A DNA stretch of 64,000 nucleotides from Branchiostoma belcheri (lineage: Eukaryota; Chordata; Leptocardii; Amphioxiformes; Branchiostomatidae): assembly GCF_001625305.1 (NCBI RefSeq), contig NW_017803909.1, forward strand, positions 6,159,554-6,223,553. Reading direction: 5' to 3'. Shown here piece by piece: positions 22,580 through 34,705 of this stretch. Each line of letters opens with the position of its first letter. Position 1 is the first letter of the stretch. The notes under the pieces were generated by a model that had not been told where the DNA came from, did no database searches, and worked only from the letters and a program-made list of their open reading frames with translations. A program made the position numbers and the translations under genes.

Positions 22580-24055
22580 TTACATTGAAGATTCAATAGC
22601 ATGCATTTTCACCGACTTTGTTGAGGCTACAAAGAGCACGTCTAGAGAGTCCAAGTTCCGTGCGTTTCTCAAATCGCCTGTGGGCGCCCTCTGTCTGCCT
22701 GCCCGTGCGGCGGCAGACCGACTGTCGGTGCGCGTGCTCGGTCCTGCAGCGTCCGTCGCGCGGACACCTCCGACGATGTGAATGTTGGTGACGTGATCTG
22801 ACGACCGCCCGAACTTCTCGCGAACCGCGTTGGCACATCGCCTGGCCCTCCGGCGCACGACCTCGCGAATCTTCTCCAGCCGGAACGCGTAGATGATCGG
22901 GTTGGTCACCGAGCCGCAGAGCGCGATAAGCATCCCCCAGTACGGCTTTGCCTCTAGCGTACAGCCCTCCCGTGCGATGCACGAAATCTGCCGGACACCC
23001 CCGATGCAGATCGGCAGCCAGATGATGACGAACACCACTGCGATCATCACGACGGTCACGGACTTCTTCAAGCTGTTGTTGAGCTGCCGGCGGTGTCTGA
23101 CGGCGACTCGCTGTTCTCTGCGCCGCGCGGCGGGCAGGTCGTCCCGGGGAGCCTCCAGCGGACTGGTCCTGGAGAACCGCTTCTTCAGCACGAGCAGGAT
23201 TCTAGCGTTGACGAAGACAACGAACAACACGGCCGTGAACAAGACGGTGTTGATCAGAATCAGGTACCCCACCGGCACGTATTTTGTACAGTTCTCTGAT
23301 GTCATGTTGAAGCAGTTCCAGCCCATGAGGGGTGACAGGCAGACGAGAGCACATGCCGGCCACGCTATCCCCAAACTCACGGCCACGTGTCTGCCGGACA
23401 ACCTGCTCTGGTAGACGATCGGGTGGAGGATGGCCAGGTAGCGATCCACGGACAGGAGGACCACGCCAACTGCCGACAGGACCAGCACGAAGAAGAAGAG
23501 GCAGAAGACACCCACCAGTGCCAGATATGGCGGGAGTTCCCGTTGAAGAACACCGCAGATGAAGAACGAGAACAAGCCGGCCACACAGTCCGCCGCCGCC
23601 AGGTTTGCCACGAACAGGTACATGGGTTTCGTCAGGTGTTGGCTTCTCAGGATGCAGTACAACACCAACACGTTCATGGGGAGACTGACTGTCCCCACAA
23701 CGGCGGCGGCGATGCCGACTTTTCTGTTCTCCTCCAGGAACGGGGTGGGGAGGTGAGAACACGCGGCTACTGCCAGGTCGTAGTCGATCTCTTTCTCCAG
23801 GTGCCAGCGGACACACGGCCAGAACAGCCCGTGCGCGGTCGAGTTTCCCCCGGTCAGATTAGCCATGCTTCCGTTCATGTTGGAAACAAAACCGTTCCCG
23901 GTCTTTGAAAATTCTACAAAGTGGTTTCCCACCTTCTTACTGTCTACCCAGGCGAGAGGCTGTTTGATACCTTCTCGCCACACAGGGTATATAACAATGT
24001 TAGCTACGCAGGTGTTGCCACAGCTTCGCCCACGCACGGCTTGCCATGGCAACAA
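22580..24055 (-). CDS. Class A GPCR, lipid-receptor-like (S1P/LPA/cannabinoid group), intronless
   Basis: One open frame of 491 codons. Seven hydrophobic segments are visible, with class A motifs: NVLVLY (TM1), NLAAADC (TM2), DRYLAILHP (end of TM3), SPLMGWNCF (TM4/ECL2), IIWLPIC (TM6) and NPIIYAF (TM7). The usual TM3 cysteine (25 residues before the R of DRY) is Leu, while ECL2 has two cysteines (WNC...ENC). This pattern is known for the S1P/LPA, cannabinoid and GPR3-type receptors, and PLMGWNC is close to theirs. The first Met is at 24055, but Met60 (codon at 23876-23878) begins MNGSMANLTGG, a typical glycosylated N-terminus, so translation may start there. The tail is basic (RRRARR). The ligand cannot be named. 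Confidence 0.85.
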   Translation of the reverse strand: MLPWQAVRGRSCGNTCVANIVIYPVWREGIKQPLAWVDSKKVGNHFVEFSKTGNGFVSNMNGSMANLTGGNSTAHGLFWPCVRWHLEKEIDYDLAVAACSHLPTPFLEENRKVGIAAAVVGTVSLPMNVLVLYCILRSQHLTKPMYLFVANLAAADCVAGLFSFFICGVLQRELPPYLALVGVFCLFFFVLVLSAVGVVLLSVDRYLAILHPIVYQSRLSGRHVAVSLGIAWPACALVCLSPLMGWNCFNMTSENCTKYVPVGYLILINTVLFTAVLFVVFVNARILLVLKKRFSRTSPLEAPRDDLPAARRREQRVAVRHRRQLNNSLKKSVTVVMIAVVFVIIWLPICIGGVRQISCIAREGCTLEAKPYWGMLIALCGSVTNPIIYAFRLEKIREVVRRRARRCANAVREKFGRSSDHVTNIHIVGGVRATDAAGPSTRTDSRSAAARAGRQRAPTGDLRNARNLDSLDVLFVASTKSVKMHAIESSM

Positions 24056-24964
24056 ACATACTCAACATTTTTAATACAAAATGGAAAATTGAATGTCCTG
24101 CAGAGATACCGTGATTCATAGTATCAAGTCATTAAGTGCGTTCTTCCCAAAAGGGGGATGGAAAGGTTCTTTGAAATTAGCTCTTTTATGGCACGAGATT
24201 CGACACAGCAGGCAAATGATACCCCGTCACAATTAACCAAGATTCGATCTTAACCAAGATAGCTATTAGCTAGCTGGGCAACATTGGCTATATGTACACC
24301 AGTCAAATAAAAAAAATAGATATATCCAAGAATGTATTGTGGAAAAAATCTTTATAACAGTGATCTTATTTTGGCTCGGTGTTGAGAGGTTTCCTCTCCT
24401 ATTAGTCACTTAATTAATCAAACTTACAATATGCAAAGCAGATTTTCCGTAGCACCATCCGTTCTATTCATATAGCTTGATTTACTAAAAAAGATCTTGT
24501 TACCTCCATGCTTTTATGAACTGCCCATTGCTCGTGAACATTCATTGTACATAACAAGACGGCATAGATAAAGAAATGATTTTTGAAACGTATTCGCCTA
24601 GGACTATTTGCGTGTTGTATTATCACGACAATATTTCAGACTATTTACATGACTAATTATATAAAGGGATTGCCCTCAAATCAAATGAGTGATCCTTTTA
24701 ATAGACAAAGATATCGAGACTATCCGAATGTAATGTACAAAAGTGTGTAACGTTTAAATAGCATCATTCAACCTTCTACCATTCGTGGTACGCTTTCATA
24801 TCCTAAACCCCGTACACTAAGTCACTTATGCAACATACAGAGTGGTGATGTTCGCAGATTATAATACATGTATAAATAAGTGTCCGGTTTCTACGATTAT
24901 GATACCATAAAGAGCTTTACAAAAACTACAGTTATTATGCATTTTCCAATTCCTGCCGATTCCT
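24056..24964. other. Intergenic, nothing recognisable
   Basis: AT-rich sequence between the GPCR 5' end and the last exon of the minus-strand methyltransferase. It would contain the GPCR promoter (above 24055) and the methyltransferase 3' UTR. No TATA box or other element stands out. Confidence 0.5.
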
Positions 24965-27900
24965 TTACGTTGCTCGATGTTTGATCAGCAGTAGATGTAG
25001 ATTTTTGACGTCGCACGGATCGACCAGTTCGTCCCATCTGGGCAGGACTCTCCAGTCGACCTCGTTCCACTCCAGACTGCAGCGTTTGGCGGCCTGGTAG
25101 ATCTCCCATTCGAAGTTGTGCGCCTTCTTCCGCGTCCGGTCCTTGTACGCCAGGACAAACACTGCCGAGGGCTGAAAAACAGTTCCGTGGATTGTTTTCT
25201 TCTTGTTGTTTCTTTTTTTGTATGTTCATTTATCTGCCCATCTATCTATCTATTTCAATTAAAATACGTTCAGACCATTCCTTGAAAGACAACCCAATAG
25301 ATCTAGAAGAGAGGAGGATATGTAAGTAATGGCGTGGATATGTGAGAATGATTTTCACACACAGCAAAAGAGTTATATGCCGAGATTTCTTGGCTAAAGA
25401 CCTACTTGATGCTGATAAGGAAAAAATGTCTAATGTCCAGACAAAAATAGACCTGCACCTGCTCATTTACGGAAGGAATTCATGTTTGAATTTTTGATTC
25501 ACGGCAGAATGTCTGACTCTGATGCTCTTCAAATATATATTTTACTTACAAAAAACAGACACGTAGGCGCAGAGGAAATTCACAAATTTGGAATATTCCT
25601 CACACGACTTTAACCCACCAATATGGCGGACGCTAAATCACGTGATCACGGGTTTGAATACTAATACCTTCTCGGCCAGCAGCTCCTTCGCCGTCTCCAC
25701 CAGGAGGGGGATGTCCGGACGGAAGTACGCCAGGTCAGCGCCCAGGATGACGTCAAACCGCCCGTGTCTCTCTCGGAAGGATGTGACGTCATCACCCCAC
25801 TGGAGGTGAGCACAGTGGAACCGATCTAGAAGAAGAGACAGGGATGATAAAAAAAACCTCTACTTGAACTCTTGTAGAAATATCCCTTTCCTGCTAGAAG
25901 ATTTCCAGAATTATCACCATCTCCATGTGGATGCAGCTTTTGGAACCTTAGCCTTAGACGAACAATGTCGACGCAGTCGACGACACTAACCGGAAGACGT
26001 ACATTAATTTTATCACGACAGCTACGGTATATGACGAAGCTCCTTGGGTATTTATAGCCTCTACTTGGCCTCGAGAGGCGGCTGGAAAGAGTAGAAATCG
26101 GCCAAATAGAGAGAATGCATGCTAGGGGGAGTTGGTCTGCTGGAGAGAACAGTTTGTCGCTAAACTGTTACTCTCTATTTGGCCGATTTCTACTCTTTCC
26201 AGCCGCCTCCCGAAGCCTGGTAGAGGCTAGGTATTTACAGACCTCTCTCTTTTGGGAAGTTCTTGTCGATGTTCTTCCTCAGCAGCTTCAGCACGATTTC
26301 CTTGTTGTCGGACATGACGACTTTGTCAGCCTTCCTGCAGACCTGAGCGGCGGCCAGGCCGGGCAGCCCGGGACCCGCTCCCAGCTCCAACACCGAGCCC
26401 GCGAAGTCCACCACATCGGGATGCTCTGCGAGATACAGTGTCAACACCTAGATGTGTGCAGGGGAAAGACACTTTTGTTACTGACTGATCTTTCAAAAGA
26501 ACTATAGCCTCCATATCATGCCAAAAACTTGAGGTTTGGGGGGTATTCAGGGTCTTTGGGAGCTTTTATGTGCTATTTTCTGATTACATATAGACAACAT
26601 AGCCGACCTGGTTTTTAGAACTGGGCTAATCAGAAAACAGCCGAAGACCACCAAACCCCCAGTTCTATAAGCCTGCTACGGAGGCTACAAAACAACCAGC
26701 ATATGGCGCTAATGTAATGTGCTATCCATACAAAACTTACGCCATCGTAAAGACATCCCCGACAGGAATCCAGCAGGAAACGGGCATCTGAAATAAAATT
26801 CTCCCATGTCCATGATCATGCACAGGCAGGCCCCATATCTACCCACGTCACTTGTCGTCAGTAGGCAGCTATTCCACGTGACTCTTCTCCACAACTAGCC
26901 TACAAATAGAGTCATAATATTCTAACACAAGATTCTAAATCTGGAATCTCATCATCTCAATCAAAAGTGCCCTTAATTACATCAAGGTTTGATATCTCCC
27001 TGATTATTGAATTTGCATGTGCTATGAAGATGCTTCTGATATTAATCCCCTATATATATCGCCCGTAGATACAAGAGTGCCTTTCGCATGCAGAGGGTAC
27101 AGATGCACGCTCACACGAAGGTCCCTATACTACCCGACCACCCACACGACGATCTGTTGCCAAGTTTCCAATTATAATAGTTCAGATGTTTCCAAGTCTT
27201 GTTTCAGTCAACCTACCCCCTGGTACCTAGCCCACCGAAGTAGACGACTACGCGTCTCTGGTAAACCAAAACCGTTTCTGTCTGCACTTTATTTATGACT
27301 TCATTCAGCTTTTTAGCAGTTAACAAAATTTTGCCAGCGTTGTAAATTTGACACAAAAGGAAAATAAGGCGTCATGTCATTCTAACTTCTAATTCCTTCT
27401 TCTAGTTCGTCGGTTTTGGTTCTTTTCCCATCTTCGCGTTTTCCTTCATTCGTAGCCAAGATACAATTTTGGCGACATTGAAACACGCCATGTCCACGTG
27501 ACTGTCATTATTGGCCATCAAAGTTCTCGGTTATCACTGATTATACAACAGACTCCGGTGACAAAAAAAAACTTTTTTTATTTAATTGATTTTTTTGTTT
27601 TGCAGACAGGAAAATTGAAAAGCGACAGTCCCAAAGACGCGTACCGGCGCCTACCTGGGTAGGTTACGGTTTATAGATACCTTGGCGGCGGACCAAATCC
27701 TTTGTCCTGTCAGTATATGGTGGGCTGCGAAATGAGAGGTCGAGAACGATACAGAGGTTATCTCTCGAGCCACACGTCTGTTTTCCACGTGACTTTCCTG
27801 AACCATCCCAACCTTCAAGTGCTGAGGACCAAATTGTGAGCATATTGTTCCTTTTTTTGTGGTCTAAAATGGGCCCATAGATCTTGGAGATCGGGGTGGC

Positions 27901-30900
27901 TGACAAAAGACAACAAGAACAGACACGAATACATCATGACGTTCTTTTCAGGGCCGTCTTCACTCACTCGGGTCCGTACAGCACACTTTACTACCCCTGA
28001 CAATTCAGTCAGTCTCCGGTAACTCTCAGCCAATCAGGGTTCCGCGAAATCGGTACCGTGGGCGTTGATTGGCTGAAAACTAGGTGGCACCAAATAAGGA
28101 ATAAGACGTGGATATTCACTGCCTCAAGCTGGTTTGTTGGCTGGTAACTAGGTCGACGTCGTTCCAAATATGGACTTTCAAAAAGTCCGGCCGGGCTGAC
28201 TTGTCAGGGTGGGTACAGTGTGATGTGCAGACCTTACTGGGTGAGGAAATTTCAACCATGTTGTGAAATTTACGGTTGACAGAGACCGACGTGGACAGCA
28301 TGCGTGGACCAGGGACATCAGAGACCTGCGGACTCTCTCTTTACTACTTGTATGATACCCTGCAGATTTTCTACTGTACTGAAAATTCATTCCATGATCC
28401 TGGCTTGTGTGGAAACATGCACATGTACACACTAGACGTAACACACGACGCACATGCCTAAATCTTACAACATTCTTCCTTGCTCTGAATTCCTTGTATG
28501 TACAAGACACCATTGCCCTCAACAAGTGTAACGTTACATTTAAGTACATGGTACTATATCAGATGGAAACATGCATACTGGTTGATGAAAATGTCTTATC
28601 AGTCTAGCTTGCCAGTGGATGGCTATCTCATGGTAGTGCTTATTAGTCCCTAGCCTCAGTTGTTAAAGTATGGTCAACTGTATTACATGTACATGTACAT
28701 GTATAAGCATACTGTGGCAACTACTACTAGTATACTCTACTATGTCTACTAGAGTCTACATGACTATGTGGACTCACACTTACACAGGATGTCGTAGTAG
28801 TAGGTCAACGTAGGTCAAAGCTAGATTGTTTACTAACACAGACAAACATATACTACATAACGACAAACATATTCTGACACAACAATCCACAATCAACATA
28901 CAAGTATTTCTAGTATGATCTGACGCTACATTGATGGTTAATTGTGGTTCATATTTTCTATTTTCCACGGTGAAGGTCTACACGTGTATGTGCTCTATAT
29001 ATAGTCTGAATCCATATAATTGTTATTTAAAAAGATCAGACGAAAGTGCTCTATGCTATACTTATCATGTGGTGTATTCGTGAGCTAACAATACAAATTC
29101 ATCATAAAGCCTTGGATTGACAAACGGGTATGAAGTATGGCATAATGGCTTACTAAAATAGCGGACTTCCCTTAAAGTTTGGAGGAGGTCTCACAATGGC
29201 CTCAAGCAACACAAATAACAAACAAAATATGCTATGTTTCTAGTTTCTACTATGACCACAGGCGCTAGGCCACCGAGTTTTTGTTGAGATCTACACAATA
29301 CATGTAACGTTACATTGTTTTGTAAACCATTAAATAAAATCCTTATTATTGTTTCGCACATGTTAGAACATACACTGTGTCTACTCATTCAGCCCGTTGC
29401 CATCACAATACAGTGGTCCGTTGAAATATTCCCAAAAATCATACAGTCACATAACACCGTGAACACGGCCTGTTGAAAGGTTCCCTAGAATCATACGTAC
29501 ACTGAACACGGTCACAAACTGATGAGGATTCCAAAGAACCATACGAACAGATACCGAAGTCTCCCGAAGATTGCCGAGAGCCGAACAGCGACTTCCGAAC
29601 GCTTCATCTTGGTTAGGTACTTAGTACTAGTATACACAGTATACTACATAACGACAAGTTATCACCGCTAGCGCTAGCACCGGCTTGGGGTTCTATCGAG
29701 TCGAGCAGCGGTTTTCCGAACGCATTCGAGTTTGCGAAACCTGTTCTATTCCCGTCGGCCTTTGCGCTACCCTGAACGCCAATGTAACAGCTGAGTAATG
29801 AGTGTGCTTTTTATTGTATGATTCAGCGGACCAAGTACCCAGCAGTATGTATTATATATGTATGGTTCATTGTACAGGGAAATTTTTCAACGGACCGTGT
29901 TCACGGTGTTATGCGATGAGTGTATGATTCTCGGGAATCTTTCGACGGACAGTGTTCACGGTGTTATGTGTTGAGTTCATGACTCTTCGGATCCTTTCAA
30001 CGGACCGTGTTCATAGTGTTTGTGTTCAGTGTATGATTATCGGGAATCTTAAGCTTGTACGGAGTGCACAGTATACGAGTGTTCATAAAACAAAGCAACA
30101 GCGATCTCAACAAAAACTCGGTGGCCTATCGCCCATGCTATGACAGATATTACGACAGTGGACAATACAAAGCAGACATTTCATAATCAAGGCAACATTT
30201 CTAAGAGCATACATTGTAATGCATAGAGTATAATGCATAAATCACACAGCTTTCTATATAAATAAAAAAATAATGTAAAAAAATGTAGTCACATACGTCG
30301 TACGATTTGTAAGTCCAAGAATTTTCAGAAAGCCTATAACATAACCAACCATCGCAAGGACCTACAACCTTTTCTGTATGAAATGCCAGCAGAACTTTGC
30401 ACGGCATAGTTTGACGACTATTTGCAAAGGTTAGGATGACCCCAATGTGGGGTAAATATGTCACACAACGTATGTGATATATATAAGAGTCATGCAGAGG
30501 AACTTTGGGCCAGGGCAATGTATATATATTTAGCATGCATGGGTATGATCACGGCTTACCTTCTTCGATGTTCAGCTCATGGACAGCTTGTATCTTCAGG
30601 TGGACATCCCGGACAGCTATTTCTTCCACTGTGTATCTGTCAAAGAATCAAATGGTAGAAAATGTACTGCTGTGCCTGGCCTGGTCCAACCCCATTTCAT
30701 CTACGTTGCAGACCGGCTAACAACGTGAGGGAGTCGCTGAGTTGGTCCTTGCTCTATCTGACCTATGACGAGCTAGCCCGGTATTATCGTGTATACTACT
30801 AGTATGATCAGTTATAGTTTAGAGGAGTATACGATGATGTGTAATATTCTAAAACCAAACATTACAACATGTTTATCCTAAAATGATTGACAGTACATCC

Positions 30901-31989
30901 ATGATAATCGTTTAGAGGACAATGAGTTATAGAACAGTTTTCCAATAACGGCTAGAGGAAGAGGACAATTAGGCAAAAAGGAAAGCAGAGGAGATGAACA
31001 ATGCTTTTGGGGATAAAGATAAACTAAACGTCAAAATGTGATTCATGGCGGCCATTTTGTGTATCCACTTGGGACTATAAATAAGAGTCATGTAACTCGA
31101 TATCGGCCAGATATCTCTCACCCGGCAGCAATATGCATGAAATATCATATTCCAAATTATATTACGACTTCGTTATGATAGCAAAAGGCCGTAATGGCAC
31201 ATCGGTGTACCTCTGAAAAAGATGATTTTCGGCTTGTACTGTCGGACAGGCTGCATGATACACGGACATGGTCGGAGAAAATCACGGTGATCAGGCTAGT
31301 GTATCTCCGAGGACTGCCGAGAATGTTAACCACGAATTCCTTCGCCCAAAAGAGCAAGAAAGGGCAGTTGCCCCACCGTGCGTTTCCAAATCAAGAAATA
31401 GCCTTCCCGGTAAATTTTCTTTGGATTCGTGCCTTGTCGAAGTAAAGGCCATGTTCATGTATAACATGATCTTTCAGACCAGCACGAGAGCGGGATAGTT
31501 TGCCTTCGTTGTTATGTACAAGGCCGTGATGAGTACTCTCGTCTCACCACAAGAACCACACTGCGAGATGACTGTTGTTTTCATGCGAGCACTTAATTCC
31601 CGTAAGGCAGTCGGGGGATCACTTTGCTGACATAAACCTAGCCTGGGGGCCAAGATGGCCATACTGTGCTGTCTAAGCCGACCATTTTGGAAACAACTGC
31701 ATGTTACTAATTACAAAAGGCATGCACCGGACCCACTCTCTTCTACCATTGAGAAAAGAAAATAGATTGACTTTGAATATAACTAATTATATTAAGTTCT
31801 AAAAGGCAAAGACTACGAACGTTTCGTATTTCAGCTTTCTCTGTTAAAGAAAAAAAATAACAGTTATATTCATGATAGCCAGATCAGAGTGTAGACGTTG
31901 AACTTGTATTACCTTTGTAACCCAATCTTTCCCAGGTTGGAGGTCCAAGGATCTTTTGTGCTCGTCTTCTTGTCATCTTTAGCCGTCAT
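24965..31989 (-). CDS. METTL21-type (family 16) protein methyltransferase, minus-strand paralog
   Basis: Six exons in transcript order: 31989-31913, 30636-30560, 26787-26741, 26447-26243, 25825-25668, 25171-24965 (stop TAA). This gives 256 residues with all phases consistent. Exon 4 carries SAM motif I (LELGAGPGLPGL) and the acidic VVMSDN strand. Exon 5 has HCAHLQWGDDV and DVILGADLAYFRPDIP, the family-16 D..Y/F-type motif after the GAD. The last exon has VFVLAYKDR and ends NLHLLLIKHRAT. Members methylate lysines of cytosolic proteins such as HSP70, VCP or eEF1A; the substrate here is unknown. Exons 1 and 2 (MTAKDDKK..., RYTVEEIAVRDV) were found by phase and by match to the plus-strand copy. 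The 47-base third exon is the least certain part: it reads LLDSCRGCLYDG where the paralog has TGQRIWPAAK. Confidence 0.75.
26055..26229. mobile_element. TAG...CTA element beside a splice donor, 8-bp duplication
   Basis: The termini are TAGCCTCTACTTGGCC and CCTGGTAGAGGCTA. The inner arms pair strongly (GAAAGAGTAGAAATCGGCCA / TGGCCGATTTCTACTCTTTC). GGTATTTA flanks both ends (26047-26054 and 26230-26237). The element lies in a methyltransferase intron, with its right end 13 bases from the donor of exon 4 (exon ends at 26243). Related text occurs near 18720-18780 and 40640-40760. Confidence 0.85.
26505..26687. mobile_element. Probable TAG...CTA element
   Basis: The termini are TAGCCTCC and GGAGGCTA. 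Inner arms pair loosely (AGGTTTGGGGGG, CAGAAAAC.GCC; CCAAACCCCCAG). Target duplication is unclear: CAAAAGAAC on the left and CAAAACAAC on the right, offset by two bases. Confidence 0.5.
28027..28075. promoter_or_regulatory. Opposed CCAAT boxes (palindromic pair)
   Basis: CAGCCAATCA (28027-28036) and its exact reverse complement TGATTGGCTG (28066-28075) lie 29 bases apart, with GC-rich text between. Such pairs are typical of bidirectional or TATA-less promoters, but no exon is visible nearby. The site is inside an intron of the minus-strand methyltransferase. Confidence 0.35.
29261..30131. mobile_element. Foldback element with ~30-bp termini and internal sub-repeats
   Basis: AGGCGCTAGGCCACCGAGTT with TTTGTTGAGAT at the left pairs with ATCTCAACAAAAACTCGGTG followed by GCCTATCGCC at the right. 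Both arms contain several ~57-bp sub-repeats. On the right these read TTTCAACGGACCGTGTTCAC, GGTGTTATG, TGTATGATTCTCGGGAATCT; the left arm has their reverse complement. The centre is unique and GC-richer. There is no open frame of note. It is inside the minus-strand methyltransferase intron. Confidence 0.7.
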
Positions 31990-33386
31990 GTTTGCCAGAA
32001 GAACCGTTTCCTGTAGACGACTCGATGTGTCACTCGATGGGATTGGCGGTGAACAGAAGTGTGTGAAACACCTTCGGTGTCACCTCGAGTACCTGTCTGT
32101 CTTCAAAAACACCAGAACAACAGTCACGGCGGAAGCATGTTCCGTATAGAATCTAAGATGTCACGGAGAAACCGCTCCTCTTGGTTCTTGAGATAACTTC
32201 CTTGAGAAAGCCTTCTGCACGACTTGTTTGACCACTGGGTTCCTCCAGTGTACTATATAGATAACCGCCAAGACTGTGAGGTCTGTTTTTATTTGAGGCT
32301 CGAATTTCAGGGATGTCAGCTATGCCGGTGGGTTAGCTACAGCGCCACGGCAGCGGACATACTGTAAACCCCATCGGCACGTCTGTGTTCCCGGGCCACT
32401 TTGCTCAGTCAGATTCAGGTGATCACGTGAAGATGCCTTGGCATGTTTGGAAACTTGTAGAGGGTGATGTTTGGAATAGTGTCACAGTCATCACACTGAA
32501 TGCTTCGAATGGTAGGGACTACAGTTCTACGTGGAATGCTTTCCTGTGTAATAGGGAAGTACACACGGTAAAGAACCTGCCACACTTTTGCTCAATTCTC
32601 TAAGCCTAAAAGCCTTGGCATTAACTTGGCTCATTAGGGTGTCTGGCTCTCTCCGTATGTGGTCATGTATGTTCAAACAGTTTCTCCATCGTCAGACCAT
32701 AGTTTAGTAGCAAAGCCAGGAGAGATTTGCAAGATTACAGGGAAGTTCCTGTACTGAGAGACCCAAACAAACAGAGATGGCAGACTCTACCCCCTTACCC
32801 AGACTGCTTTACGACCTTTCCAGTTCTACAGACATATATAGCCGCTCTGAGGAGGTGCTGCAACGATTCATTACCATTGGTGTATACTGAGAATAACGAA
32901 AACACACACACTATATCTATCTATGGCAATTACTATCTTTATTTACACAGATTCATGTACAGATACAGATTCAAGTACAGATACAGATACTTGTACTGAT
33001 ACAAAGATTTTCCGAGTATGATGACACACACTCACACACATTCAAACAGACATAGAATCCGAGCCCCCAAGGCAAAAAGTCAGAAGTCCCAAATTCGTAT
33101 TGCTTACCATAAGACCACAGCACGTTATATAACACTAGCGGGACCATGACCTGAAACTTGATAACTGTGACTGGGACTGCCACATGGCCTTAATGGCCGA
33201 GGATTACGGGCGACTTCATGTCCATTATCACAGACGGTTAACTTGTTGTTCTTGTGCGGATCAGTATTTCAGTCATTCATGGCCCTCGATGAATATCTGC
33301 CAACTTCTCTTGTGAAGTGCCGCGTGGTTCCAACATGGCTTGGATTGGTTGAAATGTTTCTTATGCCGTTCCATATTCATCCCAAA

Positions 33387-33411
33387 GTGTGTGTGTGTGT
33401 GTGTGTGTGTG
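33387..33411. repeat. (GT)n microsatellite
   Basis: An uninterrupted GTGTGT run in intergenic sequence. Confidence 0.85.
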
Positions 33412-33673
33412 GTTTATTATTAGCACGATAACGAAGAAGCGTTGGACGGATTGTCATGAAACTTGGTAGGTGGGTAGGTGTTGAGGAGAGCTAGAAATGA
33501 TTACATTTTCAGTCCCCAGCTGGCTCTTGTTGATGTGGAGCCGAATGAAGACGTCTGATACGATATGTAAATGTAATGTATTGTGAATTGCCAATGCGGT
33601 TTTATAGATATCTTAACATACACACTGGTCGACAGGCTCTTTATCATGCACACGAGACAAAAATCGAACTATG

Positions 33674-33924
33674 TTTTTGCTCTGTTTCTTCTTCCTCATC
33701 TTCTTCTCCAAAAACATATAAGGTCAATGACCTAAACCAGACGTCTGTCACCATGGTAACTGGTGTTGGGTTACATCATGTTGCAGTTTTATAGCAGGAG
33801 GGATTTAGACTCTTGTCACCGTGTATATGAATGTGTTTCCGTAAGAATTACCAGAGTAGACCATATGCGAAGGTTTAACATTAAATATGCATTTGCTTTG
33901 CAAATGTTACCTTTCTTGTTTATA
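33674..33924. repeat. Interspersed repeat, copy B
   Basis: This is the partner of 10009-10242, in the same orientation. It shares AAGGTCAATGACCT, CCAGACGTCTGTCACCATGG, GCAGGAGGGATTTAGACTC and TTTGCTTTGCAAATGTTACC. A stretch just upstream (about 33445-33545) resembles the 53416-54297 family (GTCATGAAACTTGGTAGGTG). Confidence 0.75.
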
Positions 33925-34691
33925 CGATTGAGTTCGCACGGTTAGAGTGCACAGATATGACAGATTCTGTCATGCCTACACTAAAGCTGTCTGTAGACGT
34001 GGGGAATGTCGCTCGGATACCCCTGAAGGTACCCGGATGTGTTTCAGATGTAGATGACGTCAGACAGTAGAGATAAGAAATGTCTAGAGAGAACATCTGT
34101 GAAAGTGATGACAAACAGGCCGACATGACACAGTTTTCGCCCTATGGCATATGACATGGGGATTTCTATAGTTAACTTATAATAAGGACCCCAAGATAAC
34201 TCAATTCGACGCGGTAAAAATTATAGTAGGGTGCACTTCACAAATACGAAAATCGAATATGTTTGAGAAGAAGGTACAAACTACAAAATATCGAGAAACC
34301 AAAAAAAAAATCCTGTCGGCGTATCTGCTCGTAACGTACACTTTGAAATTGCCCTCTACGGAAGTGACCTGAACTGCAGCCGACTCACCCGGAAAGCCAG
34401 TTGCGTAATACGGCGCATTTATACAGAAATGCAAAACCTTCACAATTCAAATCGTACAGTCTCAAACCCGATACATTCCTACACCGCACAGCACAATTTA
34501 CATCAGGCTTTCTGCCCAGCCTTCAAGAATATTCGCTGTACTACTTTCTATACCCGCGTCATAGACCCGGGGTCGCCCATTAATACTGTACATGTGTGCG
34601 GGAATAAACTAGATAGTGGAACTAGGCGGGCGGAAACTCTGTTTCATAGATAGACTTTCAAGGTGTAGAATCTAATAAACCTAGCCTGGGT

Positions 34692-34705
34692 CCCCCCCCC
34701 CCCCC
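34692..34705. repeat. Poly-C run after a TAGCCTGGG motif
   Basis: A run of 14 C directly follows CCTAGCCTGGGT, the end of a TAG...CTA-type element with no partner end visible. Confidence 0.7.

Noticed and set aside
22593..23908. Several long frames on both strands over the GPCR
   Set aside because: They are shadows of the GC-rich GPCR coding sequence and lack membrane segments.
31157..31498. Overlapping frames of 60-80 codons in the methyltransferase intron region
   Set aside because: No motif, no matching splice partners and equal openness on both strands.
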